This document shows positions 36,814 to 45,936 of a stretch of DNA of 64,000 nucleotides, piece by piece. The DNA is from an uncultured bacterium (GTDB lineage: Bacteria; Bacteroidota; Bacteroidia; Bacteroidales; Bacteroidaceae): assembly GCA_905214625.1 (NCBI GenBank), contig CAJMMQ010000004.1:51034-115033 (forward strand). Direction: 5' to 3'. The position numbers and the translations under genes are program-made. How positions within the stretch are numbered: the first letter of the stretch is position 1; every line of letters begins with the position of its first letter. The notes under the pieces were generated by a model. It was not told where the DNA came from and ran no database searches. It saw only the letters and a program-made list of their open reading frames with translations.

Positions 36814-37764
36814 ATGTATATGAAAACGTTAATAGCATTAGCAGCCGCGCTGCTGTTCAACTTGTGCGCGCAGGCTCAGCCTAAAGTTTACTTTACCAAA
36901 GAGATTTCGCCCGAAGCACTCGTGCGCATATACAAGGCTCTGGGCAAGGAGGCCAAAGGCCGAGTGGCCGTAAAGATAAGCACGGGCGAGGCCGGAGGCA
37001 ACAATTATCTTAAGCCTACGCTGATACGCAACCTCGTAGACGAGGTAAACGGGACCATAGTAGAATGCAACACGGCATACGCCGGCAGCCGCAACACATC
37101 AGAGGCCCACTGGAAAACGATACACGAGCACGGCTTCGACTCTATATTTGCCGTCGACATCATGGACGAATACGGCGACATAAGGATTCCGGTGAAGGAC
37201 AAGAAGCACATAAAATACGACATTGTGGGCGCACATCTGGCCAACTACGACTTTATGATAAACCTGGCCCACTTCAAGGGTCATGCCATGGGAGGCTTCG
37301 GCGGAGTGCTTAAAAACCAGTCGATAGGCGTGGCATCGAGCGCTGGCAAGGCGTACATACACACCGCAGGCAAGGTGCAGAGCCAGGAGGAACTGTGGAA
37401 CAACCTGCCCGCACAAGACTATTTTCTTGAGAGCATGGCGGCAGCGGCTCAGGCCGTGGCCGACTATTTCGACGGAAACATCATCTACATCAACGTGATG
37501 AACAACATGAGCGTCGACTGCGACTGCGACAGTCATCCTGCCGCTCCGGCCATAAAGGACATGGGCATAATGGCATCGCTCGACCCCGTGGCACTCGACC
37601 AGGCCTGTCTCGACAAGATTTTTAACCACAAAGCCACTGCCGGCGACGACAACAAGCCGCTCATTGAGCGCATCAACCGCCAGCACGGCACCTACATAAC
37701 CGACTATGCGGAGAAGATAGGGCTTGGCAGCAAAACCTACACTCTCATAGATATAGACGATTAA
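36814..37764 (+). CDS. DUF362 domain protein, exported
   Basis: A 316-residue protein with a signal peptide (about 1-22, ending CAQAQ); Met 3 at 36820 may be the true start. The DUF362 core is visible in GRVAVKISTGEAGGNNYLKPTLIRNLV, YDFMINLAHFKGHAMGGFGGVLKNQSIGVAS and GIMASLDPVALDQACLDKI. DUF362 proteins often carry Fe-S motifs, but here only two cysteines are grouped (DCDCDSH). The function is unknown; redox or metal handling is suggested by the family. A -7-like TAACTTTGC lies at 36712-36720. A structured leader and a TonB receptor follow on the same strand. Confidence 0.85.
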   Translation: MYMKTLIALAAALLFNLCAQAQPKVYFTKEISPEALVRIYKALGKEAKGRVAVKISTGEAGGNNYLKPTLIRNLVDEVNGTIVECNTAYAGSRNTSEAHWKTIHEHGFDSIFAVDIMDEYGDIRIPVKDKKHIKYDIVGAHLANYDFMINLAHFKGHAMGGFGGVLKNQSIGVASSAGKAYIHTAGKVQSQEELWNNLPAQDYFLESMAAAAQAVADYFDGNIIYINVMNNMSVDCDCDSHPAAPAIKDMGIMASLDPVALDQACLDKIFNHKATAGDDNKPLIERINRQHGTYITDYAEKIGLGSKTYTLIDIDD

Positions 37765-37784
37765 TAACTTCTTCTACAACTGAA

Positions 37785-37922
37785 TGAGCCGGACGAGACC
37801 CGGCAGAACACCTGCTCCAATAGCCAGAATCGTTGAAATCCCGACTGACAAGTCGAATCCTGATTTTGTCCTCCAACAACGGCTTAATGCAGGAGCCGGC
37901 ATCTGCCTGTCCCCCCGGCTTT
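37785..37922 (+). promoter_or_regulatory. Structured leader before the TonB receptor (riboswitch/attenuator candidate)
   Basis: This 138-base stretch holds a GCCGG/CCGGC hairpin (37788-37804), a CGACT-GACA-AGTCG hairpin (37842-37855), and a terminator-like stem AGCCGG/CCGGCT (37894-37899 with 37915-37920) followed by TTTATT. An alternative GGCT/AGCC pairing (37881-37884 with 37894-37897) would exclude the terminator stem. Fragments such as GTTGAAATCCCGACTGAC and GCAGGAGCC weakly recall cobalamin-riboswitch cores, but the full core is not recognisable. Confidence 0.35.
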
Positions 37923-37954
37923 TATTACAGACACATCATCAGCAAGACAAACTT

Positions 37955-39823
37955 ATGAACAAGACATTATTTTCAGCCTTATTCATAGCCTTAACTGTTA
38001 CAACATCACACGCACAGACCGACTCGCTTACATATCAGCTCGACAACATTGTCGTAACGGGCACGCGCAGCACAGCCAGCATAGGGCATCTGCCTGCCAC
38101 GGTTACGGTGGTAAGCCGCGAGACTCTAACTGAGACTCAGCGCACAAGCGTGCTGCCCACCCTTGCCGAATATGTGCCCGGACTGTTTGTCACCTCGCGC
38201 GGAATGCTCGGCTATGGCGTAAGCGACGGTGCTGCCGGCACTATTTCAATGCGCGGACTCAGCAGCTCGCAGGGACGTTTCATGGTGCTCATAGACGGCC
38301 ATCCGCAATATCAGGGAATCTTCGGCCACTCCATAAGCGACTCTTATCAAACCATGCTGGCCGACCACATAGAGGTGATGCGCGGTCCGGCGTCAACGCT
38401 CTACGGCTCTAACGCCATGGGCGGAGTTATCAACATCGTAACACGCAAGATGAAGTCTGACGGCATAAAGACCGACGTTAACCTCGGTGCAGGCTCTTAC
38501 GGCACGTTTCAGGGCGAGCTTACCAACCGCATAAGGAGCGGCAAGTTTTACAGCGTGGTGTCGGGTCAATATGCCCGCACCGACAACAACAGGCCGCGCA
38601 TGGGCTTCGAGCAGTATGGCGGATACGTCAAGCTGGGCTACGACATGTCGCAACACTGGTCGGCATACGCTGACATCAACCTCACCCACTTCAACGCTTC
38701 TTATCCCGGAAGCGTGCAGGTGCCCGTCTATGACGCACGCCAATGGATTACGCGCGGCGTGGCATCTGTAGTTGTAAGCAACGACTACGGCAACACATCG
38801 GGAGCCGTCAGCGCCTACTACAACTTCGGACGGCACAAGATCAACGACGGATATGAGGACGGCGAGCAGCCCAAGGACTATTATTTCAGGTCGGACGACG
38901 CCCTTGCCGGACTGTCGGTATACCAGAACATCAGGCTGCTGCGGGGCAATCTGACTACCATAGGACTCGACTATCAGCACATCTACGGCAAGGCGTGGAA
39001 CCGCGACAGGGCTTCAGGCGAGCCCACTTCAATCATAGGTCACGAGAATGGGAACGAGATAGCCGGCTACGTTGACATAAGCCAAGACCTGCTTTCGTGG
39101 CTCACACTGAGCGCCGGAATACGCCTCGACCACCACTCTCAGTCGGGCACTGAGTGGATTCCGCGCGGCGGCATTGTGTCGAGAGTTATAAGGAACGGTG
39201 AGATAAAGGCCATGGTGAGCAAGGGTTTCCGTAATCCGTCGATACGCGAGATGTATTTCTGGAAGCCCGCCAACGACGAGCTGCGCCCCGAGCGCATAAT
39301 GAGCTATGAACTATCGTGGAGGAACAAAATGCCGGCGGCAGGCTTAAGCTACGGCGTCAACCTCTATTACATGAAGGGCAGCAACATCATACAGCAGCAG
39401 ATGGTGGACGGACGGCCTATGAACGTAAACACGGGAGCTATTGAAAACTGCGGTGCCGAACTCGACCTTAGCTGGAGAATAAACAGCTGTTGGCAGTTGA
39501 ACGGCAACTACAGTCTGCTGCACATGCACAATCCTGTTGTGGGAGCGCCCGAGTCTAAGCTGTGGCTTGGAGCAAACTATAAGTCGGGACGATGGAACGT
39601 AAACGGCGGACTGCAATATATCATAGGCCTTTACACCCAGACCGGCGCCGACGAAGTGAAGGAGAACGTGGCCTTGCTCAACGCCACCATAAGCTACAGA
39701 GCTTGCCGCATGATGCAGCTGTGGGTAAAGGGCGAGAACCTTCTGGCACAGAAATATGAAATCAACTACGGCTACCCTATGCCAAAGGCCACATTCATGG
39801 CCGGCGTAAACCTTTCGTTCTGA
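37955..39823 (+). CDS. TonB-dependent receptor, BtuB/CirA-like
   Basis: The start is placed at the Met of MNKTLFSALFIALTVTTSHAQ because it gives a signal peptide. The open frame extends upstream to 37784, but that part is the structured leader. The mature protein begins with a TonB box-like LDNIVVTGTRS, then a plug domain (ATVTVVSRETL, TISMRGLSSSQGRFMVLIDGHPQYQGIFGH, IEVMRGPASTLYGSNAMGGVINIVTRK). The beta-barrel ends MPKATFMAGVNLSF. There is no N-terminal carboxypeptidase-like domain and no SusD partner, so the substrate is more likely a siderophore, haem or cobalamin than a glycan. The cobalamin genes 20 kb away do not settle this. Confidence 0.92.
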   Translation: MNKTLFSALFIALTVTTSHAQTDSLTYQLDNIVVTGTRSTASIGHLPATVTVVSRETLTETQRTSVLPTLAEYVPGLFVTSRGMLGYGVSDGAAGTISMRGLSSSQGRFMVLIDGHPQYQGIFGHSISDSYQTMLADHIEVMRGPASTLYGSNAMGGVINIVTRKMKSDGIKTDVNLGAGSYGTFQGELTNRIRSGKFYSVVSGQYARTDNNRPRMGFEQYGGYVKLGYDMSQHWSAYADINLTHFNASYPGSVQVPVYDARQWITRGVASVVVSNDYGNTSGAVSAYYNFGRHKINDGYEDGEQPKDYYFRSDDALAGLSVYQNIRLLRGNLTTIGLDYQHIYGKAWNRDRASGEPTSIIGHENGNEIAGYVDISQDLLSWLTLSAGIRLDHHSQSGTEWIPRGGIVSRVIRNGEIKAMVSKGFRNPSIREMYFWKPANDELRPERIMSYELSWRNKMPAAGLSYGVNLYYMKGSNIIQQQMVDGRPMNVNTGAIENCGAELDLSWRINSCWQLNGNYSLLHMHNPVVGAPESKLWLGANYKSGRWNVNGGLQYIIGLYTQTGADEVKENVALLNATISYRACRMMQLWVKGENLLAQKYEINYGYPMPKATFMAGVNLSF

Positions 39824-40000
39824 ATGTAACCGCACCGCCGGTTAACATATCAGAATGAGCGCAAGATATGCACAGCATGGCAAAAGCAGATTACAGAATA
39901 ATAAAAAAAACATAAACTTGCGCCGCCTGACGGCCATAAGAAACAGAGAATAAAAGAATTTATATTATTTTTGCATTACTAATAAAACAAGAAAAACATT

Positions 40001-40177
40001 ATGATTGGAACACCCGAACTTATTTTAATAGTGCTCGCGCTGGTACTGCTTTTCGGCGCAAAAAAGATACCCGAACTGATGAAAGGTCTTGGTCAAGGTG
40101 TCAAGAGTTTCAAAGACGGCATGAACGGCAAGACTGACGACAGCACAGAGGAAAAGGAAAAGAAGAAAGACGAATGA
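40001..40177 (+). CDS. tatA: Sec-independent translocase subunit TatA
   Basis: A 58-residue protein beginning [26 protein letters not shown], one membrane helix, then the amphipathic helix ([17 protein letters not shown]) and a charged tail rich in Lys and Glu. The FGxKKIPE hinge is diagnostic of TatA/E. TatA forms the protein-conducting part of the twin-arginine pathway for folded proteins. Its stop overlaps the tatC start (ATGA at 40174), so the pair is translationally coupled. A TATTTTTG box at 39966-39973 is the likely -7 element. Confidence 0.95.
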   Translation: MIGTPELILIVLALVLLFGAKKIPELMKGLGQGVKSFKDGMNGKTDDSTEEKEKKKDE

Positions 40178-40941
40178 GCAACCGTGACAGCAACGGCGGC
40201 GAACCGCAGACATTCTGGGAGCATCTCGAAGTGCTTAGAGGTTGCATCCTGCGCATGATTGCGGCGGCGGCAGCGGCCTCGGCCGTGGCTTTCGGCTTTA
40301 AGGAAGAACTGTTCGGCATAGTGCTTGCGCCTGCCGACAGCAGTTTCATTACATACCGGCTGCTTGGAGCAGAACCATTCAAGTTTCAGCTGATAAACAC
40401 CGGACTGACCGAGCAGTTTATGATTCACCTCAAGACAGCGCTTACCGCAGGTCTGCTCATTGCGTCGCCATATATCCTTTATCTGCTGTTCAGGTTTGTG
40501 TCACCGGCTCTGTATGAGAACGAACGCCGCTACTCCGTAAGTATCACTCTGTGGGCATACATCATGTTCCTTGTGGGCGTAGCCGTCAACTATTTTGTTG
40601 TGTTTCCGCTCACCGTGCGCTTTTTGGGCACATATCAGGTGAGCACGGCTGTGATGAACATGCTGACCATAAGCTCATATATGGACACCCTTCTTGGCAT
40701 GAGCCTTGTCATGGGCGCAGTGTTCGAAATACCTATAATCAGCTGGCTGCTGGCACGCTTCGGACTTCTGAAGGCGCAATGGATGTGCCGCTACCGCCGA
40801 CATGCCGTAATAGTAATCCTTATAGTGGCAGCAGTTATAACGCCTACATCCGACATGTTCACCATGCTCATCGTCTCACTGCCTATATGGCTGTTATATG
40901 AGGCAAGCATAATGATAGTGAGAGTAACCGAAAAGAAATAA
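40174..40941 (+). CDS. tatC: Sec-independent translocase subunit TatC
   Basis: A 255-residue inner-membrane protein with six helices. TatC hallmarks are [17 protein letters not shown] near the N-terminus (the conserved Glu-His-Leu-Glu-x-Leu-Arg), [12 protein letters not shown] in the first cytoplasmic loop, and [23 protein letters not shown] and [21 protein letters not shown] near the end. TatC is the receptor for twin-arginine signal peptides. It is followed after 28 bases by a Fe-S protein with an internal RRSFL motif and then an aldo/keto reductase with an N-terminal RRSFL signal, so likely Tat substrates are co-encoded. Confidence 0.96.
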   Translation: MSNRDSNGGEPQTFWEHLEVLRGCILRMIAAAAAASAVAFGFKEELFGIVLAPADSSFITYRLLGAEPFKFQLINTGLTEQFMIHLKTALTAGLLIASPYILYLLFRFVSPALYENERRYSVSITLWAYIMFLVGVAVNYFVVFPLTVRFLGTYQVSTAVMNMLTISSYMDTLLGMSLVMGAVFEIPIISWLLARFGLLKAQWMCRYRRHAVIVILIVAAVITPTSDMFTMLIVSLPIWLLYEASIMIVRVTEKK

Positions 40942-40969
40942 TCCGTATCTGAAATAATATCTATACACC

Positions 40970-42475
40970 ATGTTAAGAAAAATAAGAATTTTGTTGGCAG
41001 CTGTAACATTCACGCTGATCACGCTGCTCTTTCTCGACCTCACAGGCTCGCTGCACGCATGGCTTGGATGGCTTGCCAAGATTCAGTTCTGGCCTGCCGT
41101 GCTGGCTATGAACGTGGCTGTAGTCGCTGTTCTACTGATATTGACGCTCGTTTTCGGACGAATTTACTGCTCCGTAATATGCCCTTTAGGCATAATGCAA
41201 GACCTGATTTCGGCACTTCACGGCAGGCGTAAACGCAACCGCTTCAGTTTCTCGCCCGAACGGCGATGGCTGCGCTACGGCGTGCTGGTGGTGTTTCTGG
41301 CGTCGTGTGTTGCCGGAATAAACGTCATTGTGTCGCTGCTTGCGCCATACAGCTCTTACGGCCGTATGGTCAACAGCATCTTGCGCCCCGTATGGACGGC
41401 AGGCAACAACGTGCTGGCGTCTGTTGCAGAGCGCATGGACAGCTATGCCTTCTACAGCGTTGACGTATGGATGCGCAGTCTACCCACACTCATAATTGCC
41501 GCCGTAACGTTCGTGATAATTGCCGTGCTGGCATGGCGCGGGGGCAGAACTTACTGCAACACGATATGCCCCGTGGGCACAATTCTGAGTTTCTTTGCGC
41601 GTTTCTCGTGGTTCAAGATCAGCATTGACGGCGACAAATGCGTAAGCTGCCGCCTCTGCGAGAAGAACTGCAAGGCTTCGGCCATCGACGTAAAGACAGG
41701 ACGCGTTGACTATAGCCGCTGCGTGGTGTGCGGCAACTGCATAGGCAAATGTAACAAGGATGCCATAAGATATGTTCACCCGGCTAAAGCCGAGACACAC
41801 AAAGCAGAAGCCAAGCATGAAGGAGCAAACGAAAGCGGCAGCATTGACAGCGGCCGAAGGTCGTTCCTGCTCGGTGCTGCAATAGCAACTACGGCTGCGG
41901 CGCTGGCTCAGGAGAAGAAGAAGGTGGACGGCGGACTGGCTGTTATTGAGGACAAGGTGCAGCCCAAACGCGCCACACCGATAACGCCTCCCGGCTCTAT
42001 GTCTGCACGCCACATGGCCCAGCACTGCACGGCATGCCAGCTCTGTGTGTCGGCATGTCCCAACGATGTGCTGCGCCCGTCGTATGACTTGTCAAAACTG
42101 ATGCAGCCTACAATGTCGTATGAGCGCGGCTACTGCCGCCCCGAATGTACCCGGTGCAGCGATGTGTGCCCTACGGGTGCCATCAAGCCGATAACGCGCG
42201 AGGACAAGTCGGCCACACAGATAGGCCACGCCGTGTGGATAAAGAAAAACTGCGTGAGCGTTACTGACGGCGTTGCCTGCGGCAACTGTGCCCGCCACTG
42301 CCCCGTGGGAGCCATAACGATGATACCGCTCCACCCCGGCACCGACTCAAAGCTGACCATCCCTGCCGTGAACGAGGCGAGATGCATCGGCTGCGGAGCG
42401 TGCGAAAATCTCTGTCCGGCACGTCCGTTCAGCGCCATTTATGTTGAGGGACACGAAGTTCACCGCACGGTATAG
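40970..42475 (+). CDS. NapH/NapG-like membrane polyferredoxin with internal twin-arginine motif
   Basis: A 501-residue fusion. Residues about 1-200 form a NapH/MauN-type membrane domain with four helices and two CxxxCP motifs (YCSVICPLG, YCNTICPVG). A double 4Fe-4S ferredoxin segment follows (CVSCRLCEKNCKAS and CVVCGNCIGKCNKDA, about 225-260). A linker leads to R296-R297 in GRRSFLLGAAIATTAAALA, a Tat-signal-like stretch in mid protein. The C-terminal half has several more Cys clusters (CTACQLCVSACPND, CTRCSDVCPTGA, CGNCARHCPVGA, CIGCGACENLCPARP), resembling NapG-type periplasmic ferredoxins. It probably relays quinol electrons to periplasmic redox partners. The internal motif suggests that the second half is exported by Tat. 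Confidence 0.88.
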   Translation: MLRKIRILLAAVTFTLITLLFLDLTGSLHAWLGWLAKIQFWPAVLAMNVAVVAVLLILTLVFGRIYCSVICPLGIMQDLISALHGRRKRNRFSFSPERRWLRYGVLVVFLASCVAGINVIVSLLAPYSSYGRMVNSILRPVWTAGNNVLASVAERMDSYAFYSVDVWMRSLPTLIIAAVTFVIIAVLAWRGGRTYCNTICPVGTILSFFARFSWFKISIDGDKCVSCRLCEKNCKASAIDVKTGRVDYSRCVVCGNCIGKCNKDAIRYVHPAKAETHKAEAKHEGANESGSIDSGRRSFLLGAAIATTAAALAQEKKKVDGGLAVIEDKVQPKRATPITPPGSMSARHMAQHCTACQLCVSACPNDVLRPSYDLSKLMQPTMSYERGYCRPECTRCSDVCPTGAIKPITREDKSATQIGHAVWIKKNCVSVTDGVACGNCARHCPVGAITMIPLHPGTDSKLTIPAVNEARCIGCGACENLCPARPFSAIYVEGHEVHRTV

Positions 42476-42522
42476 CTTCACCCCGATGTCTCTTTATCAA
42501 CAACTAAAAAACAATTACCGTT

Positions 42523-43929
42523 ATGAGTAAAGACATAAACAGAAGAAGTTTTCTGAAACTGCTCGGAGGCGGAGCCGTGGCCACCTCGGCACTGCTCACG
42601 GCCTGCAAGGGCAACGACAATAAGACCACTGCCGCCAAGGAACCGCCCAAGGGCAAGATGACCTACCGCACCAATCCCAAAACCGGCGAGAAGGTGTCTA
42701 TCCTGGGCTACGGCATGATGCGCCTGCCGGTTATTGAAGACAACGGCGGCAAGAAGAAAGAGGGTGAGGTTACGCCCATAGACCAGGAAATGGTTAACCG
42801 CCAGATAGACTACGCGCTGGAGCACGGCGTCAACTACTTCGACACGTCACCGGCCTACTGCCAGGGACAGTCGGAGCGTGCCACGGGCATTGCCCTCAAG
42901 CGCCATCCGCGCAACAAATACTTCATTGCCACCAAGCTCTCTAACTTTAACCCCGAAACATGGACGCGCAAGGCATCTATCGAGATGTTTGAAAACTCGC
43001 TGAAGGAGCTTCAGACCGACTATGTAGACTATCTGCTGCTGCACGCCATCGGACAGGGCAAAGACTCGCTTGCCACATTCAACGGCCGCTATATGGACAA
43101 CGGCATACTCGACTGGCTCGTGGAGCAGCGCGAAAAGGGACGCATACGCAACCTCGGCTTCTCATATCACGGCGATGTTAAGATTTACGACATGATGCTA
43201 AAATGGCACGACGAGGGCAAATATCACTGGGACTTCGTGCAGATAGAGCTTAACTATCTCGACTGGAACTATGCCAACGAGATAAATCCGCGCAACACCG
43301 ACGCCGTTTATCTCTACGGAGAACTAAAGAAGCGCAACATTCCGGCCGTAATAATGGAGCCGCTGCTGGGCGGACGGTTGGCCAACGTGCCCGACCCCAT
43401 AGTGGCCAAGATGAAGGAGCGAGAGCCCGAAAGCAGCGTGGCCAGCTGGGCATTCCGCTTTGCGGGCACTCCCGACGGCGTGCTCACCGTGCTAAGCGGC
43501 ATGACGTATATGGAGCACCTTAAAGACAACCTCTGCACCTACTCGCCACTGAAACCGCTTACAAAGGAGGAAGAGGCATTCCTGATGGACATTGCCAACG
43601 ACATATACAACCTGAAGACCATTCCGTGTAACGAGTGTAACTACTGCATGCCCTGCCCCTACGGCATCGACATTCCGGCCGTGCTGTCGCACTATAACCG
43701 CTGCATAAAGGAAGGCAACCTGCCCAACAAAGGCAGTCAGGACCCCGACTACCGCCGTGCGCGCCGCGCCTTCCTTATAGGCTACGACCGCAGCGTGCCG
43801 CGCCTGCGCCAGGCATCCCACTGCATTGGCTGCGGCCAGTGTGTGGAGCATTGTCCGCAGGGCATCAACATACCCGAGGAGATGCAGCGTATTGACAAAT
43901 TCGTGGAGGAGCTGAAGCAGAATGGATAA
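42523..43929 (+). CDS. Tat-exported aldo/keto reductase with C-terminal 4Fe-4S domain
   Basis: A 468-residue protein with a twin-arginine signal (INRRSFLKLLGGGAVATSALLTACKG) that also has a lipobox-like LTAC. The aldo/keto reductase barrel has ILGYGMMRLPV, YFDTSPAYCQGQSERATGIAL (the catalytic Asp and Tyr), YFIATKLSNF and DYVDYLLLHAIG. The C-terminal segment has CNECNYCMPCPYGIDIP and CIGCGQCVEHCPQGINIPEEMQ, two ferredoxin-like clusters. This architecture is common in Bacteroidota, but the substrate is unknown. Its position after tatAC and the polyferredoxin suggests that it receives electrons from that membrane protein in the periplasm. It overlaps the DUF1893 gene by 8 bases. Confidence 0.92.
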   Translation: MSKDINRRSFLKLLGGGAVATSALLTACKGNDNKTTAAKEPPKGKMTYRTNPKTGEKVSILGYGMMRLPVIEDNGGKKKEGEVTPIDQEMVNRQIDYALEHGVNYFDTSPAYCQGQSERATGIALKRHPRNKYFIATKLSNFNPETWTRKASIEMFENSLKELQTDYVDYLLLHAIGQGKDSLATFNGRYMDNGILDWLVEQREKGRIRNLGFSYHGDVKIYDMMLKWHDEGKYHWDFVQIELNYLDWNYANEINPRNTDAVYLYGELKKRNIPAVIMEPLLGGRLANVPDPIVAKMKEREPESSVASWAFRFAGTPDGVLTVLSGMTYMEHLKDNLCTYSPLKPLTKEEEAFLMDIANDIYNLKTIPCNECNYCMPCPYGIDIPAVLSHYNRCIKEGNLPNKGSQDPDYRRARRAFLIGYDRSVPRLRQASHCIGCGQCVEHCPQGINIPEEMQRIDKFVEELKQNG

Positions 43930-44335
43930 GCTTATCAGCATGCTCGGCCACGACGGCTGCCGCGGAGTGTTGCGCTCACCGGGCGGCAAGACCATTGTGT
44001 TCAGACGCAGGGGCGTGGCAGACCTCTTCGATGTCGTAACCTCTCATCCCGACCTTACTCGGGGCGCCTCGGTGGCCGACAAGGTTATCGGACTTGGTGC
44101 GGCTTTCCTGCTCGTCAAGGGCGGCGTAGCCGAAGTATATGCCGAAGTCATTAGCCGGCCGGCTGTCAGCAAACTGCAAGATGCCGGAATAAGCCTCAGC
44201 TACGGCAAGACTGTAGACCACATAATCAACCGCGAAGGCACCGGAATATGCCCCGTTGAACAGCTTACAGCGGAAGCCAAATCACCCGACGAGGCATGGA
44301 AACTGATTAAAGAATTCATAAAGCGTAATTCATAA
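43922..44335 (+). CDS. DUF1893 domain protein
   Basis: A 137-residue cytoplasmic protein. The segment GRGVADLFDVVTSHPDLTRGASVADKVIGLGAAFLLVKGGV-like run (from about 30), followed by VYAEVISRPAVSKLQDAGISLSYGKTVDHIINREGTGICPVEQL, is typical of DUF1893, which has a cytidine-deaminase-like fold. The conserved Asp-Lys and Cys-Pro are present; activity is unknown. It overlaps the aldo/keto reductase gene by 8 bases, so it is co-translated with the redox operon. Confidence 0.85.
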   Translation: MDKLISMLGHDGCRGVLRSPGGKTIVFRRRGVADLFDVVTSHPDLTRGASVADKVIGLGAAFLLVKGGVAEVYAEVISRPAVSKLQDAGISLSYGKTVDHIINREGTGICPVEQLTAEAKSPDEAWKLIKEFIKRNS

Positions 44336-44366
44336 TTCACAATTCATAATTCATAATTCACAATTA
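44327..44366. repeat. AATTCATAATTCAC short tandem repeat
   Basis: About three copies of a 14-base AATTCATAATTCAC-like unit overlap the DUF1893 stop and run up to the ECF component start. Such AATTCATAATTC tracts are common in AT-rich intergenic DNA. Here it fills the whole spacer, so it may set spacing between two co-transcribed genes. Confidence 0.8.
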
Positions 44367-44885
44367 ATGGAAACAACAATATCACAGATACAACAGCTCA
44401 GCTACCGCGAAGGCAAGACCTACGCCCTGGCTGCTGCGTTCGTGGCAGGCAACATCCTGCTGCCTCAACTGTGCCACATGCTGCCGCAGGGCGGACTGGT
44501 GTGGCTGCCTATCTACTTTTTCACGCTCATTGCAGCCTACCGCTACGGCATCACCGCCGGACTGCTCACGGCCGTAGCCTCGCCGTTGGTAAACAATATG
44601 ATGTTCGGCATGCCGCCGGCACCCATGCTGCCGATAATATTAATCAAGTCGGGCCTGCTCGCCCTTGCCGCTGCTGCCGTTGCATCGCGCTGCAAGAAGG
44701 TCAGTATAGTAGCCGTGGCAGCAGCTATTGTTATATATCAGGCCATAGGTACAATGGCCGAATGGGGCATGACTGGCTCGATGGCTGCCGCCCTTCAGGA
44801 CCTGCGCCTCGGCTGGCCCGGTCTGCTCGTTCAGCTGTTCGGCGGATTTGCCCTGCTGAAACTCATGGCACGCAAGGCCCGCTGA
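44367..44885 (+). CDS. ECF transporter S component
   Basis: A 172-residue membrane protein with about six helices (LAAAFVAGNILLPQLCHMLP, LPIYFFTLIAAYRYG, GLLTAVASPLVNNMMFGMPPAPMLP and others), matching substrate-binding S components of energy-coupling-factor importers. The substrate, usually a vitamin or metal, cannot be assigned; the ATPase and EcfT subunits are not nearby. It is the last gene before the strong terminator at 44963-45016, so it belongs to the tatAC-redox unit. A link to a cofactor used by the redox proteins is possible but unproven. Confidence 0.82.
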   Translation: METTISQIQQLSYREGKTYALAAAFVAGNILLPQLCHMLPQGGLVWLPIYFFTLIAAYRYGITAGLLTAVASPLVNNMMFGMPPAPMLPIILIKSGLLALAAAAVASRCKKVSIVAVAAAIVIYQAIGTMAEWGMTGSMAAALQDLRLGWPGLLVQLFGGFALLKLMARKAR

Positions 44886-44962
44886 CAAGACAACGCGCAG
44901 CATATCACGGACAAAAAGCCAAGATAAATAGGACAAGAAGTCTTTTTAGATAAAAATCTGCC

Positions 44963-45016
44963 ACTCGCCACATCTGCAAGTAACTCCCCAAAAAGTTGCT
45001 TAAAGATGTGGCGAGT
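44963..45016 (+). terminator. Intrinsic terminator of the tat/redox/ECF unit
   Basis: ACTCGCCACATCT (44963-44975) pairs perfectly with 45004-45016 and is followed by TGTTTTTTTAC. Confidence 0.92.
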
Positions 45017-45213
45017 TGTTTTTTTACTCCATCACGAAACACCAAAAAGACGCCTGCCAAAACAGCCTGTCATATAAAAGGGCAAAAAATCATAAGGGAA
45101 ACACACTATTTTCATTAACAAACGTTCAAAACAAAAGCAAATAAAACGCCGACCGTAAGCAAAACAAAGTGTATTTCTTTCAAATCATTAACCTATCGTT
45201 TACGGGTCTGAAA

Positions 45214-45283
45214 CGGGCCACTTTTGATGTAAAAGTGGCCCGTTTTTTCATCAAAAACAAGTGCTTTATAACTCCCCTGACAC
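45214..45283. repeat. Array E of 22-bp units, overlapping a 12-bp hairpin with T run
   Basis: Units start at 45218, 45240 and 45262. The first lies inside a perfect stem (45214-45225 with 45231-45242, CGGGCCACTTTT and complement) followed by six T, which is an intrinsic-terminator shape. The preceding 45181-45204 (CAAATCATTAACCTATC...) matches 58367-58390 at 23 of 24 positions, so arrays E and F share a leader. The rest of the 660-base gap holds only the terminator at 44963 and the promoter at 45432. Confidence 0.65.
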
Positions 45284-45431
45284 ACGTTCTCAAGATATGC
45301 CCGAGCTGCCCGCAATTAATACGCAATCTGCATATACCATTTTCTCACTGCATCCGCAATATTATCAGCACGAGACAACTATACCGAAATCATTATTTTG
45401 TCTGTGAAGTTTATAAAAAAAATTAATTTGC

Positions 45432-45463
45432 TTTGCATTGTAAGGCTCATGCTATATATTTGC
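45432..45463 (+). promoter_or_regulatory. Consensus promoter for the second Cys-rich/TonB island
   Basis: TTTG (45432-45435), a 19-base gap and TATATTTGC (45455-45463) give an expected leader of about 75 bases before the ATG at 45544. Confidence 0.8.
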
Positions 45464-45543
45464 ACAAAAAATCTTCATTAACGCAGCAAGGGCTGAAGCA
45501 ACATCCCGGCTTGTTTTACACTGTCACATAACGCACAAAAGAA

Positions 45544-45936
45544 ATGATGAAACGCCAAGGCAACATACTGATATGCATGCTGCTGTCACTGATGATGGTG
45601 GCCGGCGGAGCTGGTTTTGTGATTGTGAAATGCTGCTGCAAGGGCAACAAGGCGCAGACCGAATGCCGCAGCGCGTGCTGCCGGCAGTGCGACAGGCTGC
45701 ACATGGAATCCAAGTCGTGTGCCGAAACGGTGGTGATGAAGCTGTGGCCGACAACCACGGGGCTGCAAAAGCCGGCAAGCGTGCCTGACGCTCAGGCCAC
45801 GATGCTGCCGCCATACAGCATTGCCTCATACTGTCAGGCGCCCGCTTCAGCATATCTCATCTGCCGGTATGCGCCAAGACTGCTGCACGCTCCGCCACGG
45901 CTATATCTGGCCATGATAAGAGTGCTGATAATCTGA
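45544..45936 (+). CDS. Small Cys-rich membrane-anchored protein upstream of a TonB receptor
   Basis: A 130-residue protein with one N-terminal hydrophobic helix (ILICMLLSLMMVAGGAGFVIV) followed by a cysteine patch (KCCCKG, ECRSACCRQCDRL, KSCAETVV) at residues about 36-60 and a Pro-rich, less conserved tail. It is not recognisably homologous to the protein at 5451, but it has the same plan (signal or anchor, Cys cluster, then a TonB receptor gene). It resembles the small Cys-Cys proteins found near copper-related TonB receptors in Bacteroidota, by recollection only. It probably binds metal on the outer side of the inner membrane. Confidence 0.65.
   Translation: MMKRQGNILICMLLSLMMVAGGAGFVIVKCCCKGNKAQTECRSACCRQCDRLHMESKSCAETVVMKLWPTTTGLQKPASVPDAQATMLPPYSIASYCQAPASAYLICRYAPRLLHAPPRLYLAMIRVLII

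Noticed and set aside
37784..37954. N-terminal extension of the TonB receptor frame
   Set aside because: It would place 57 non-signal residues before an ideal signal peptide and covers a structured leader with a terminator-like stem.
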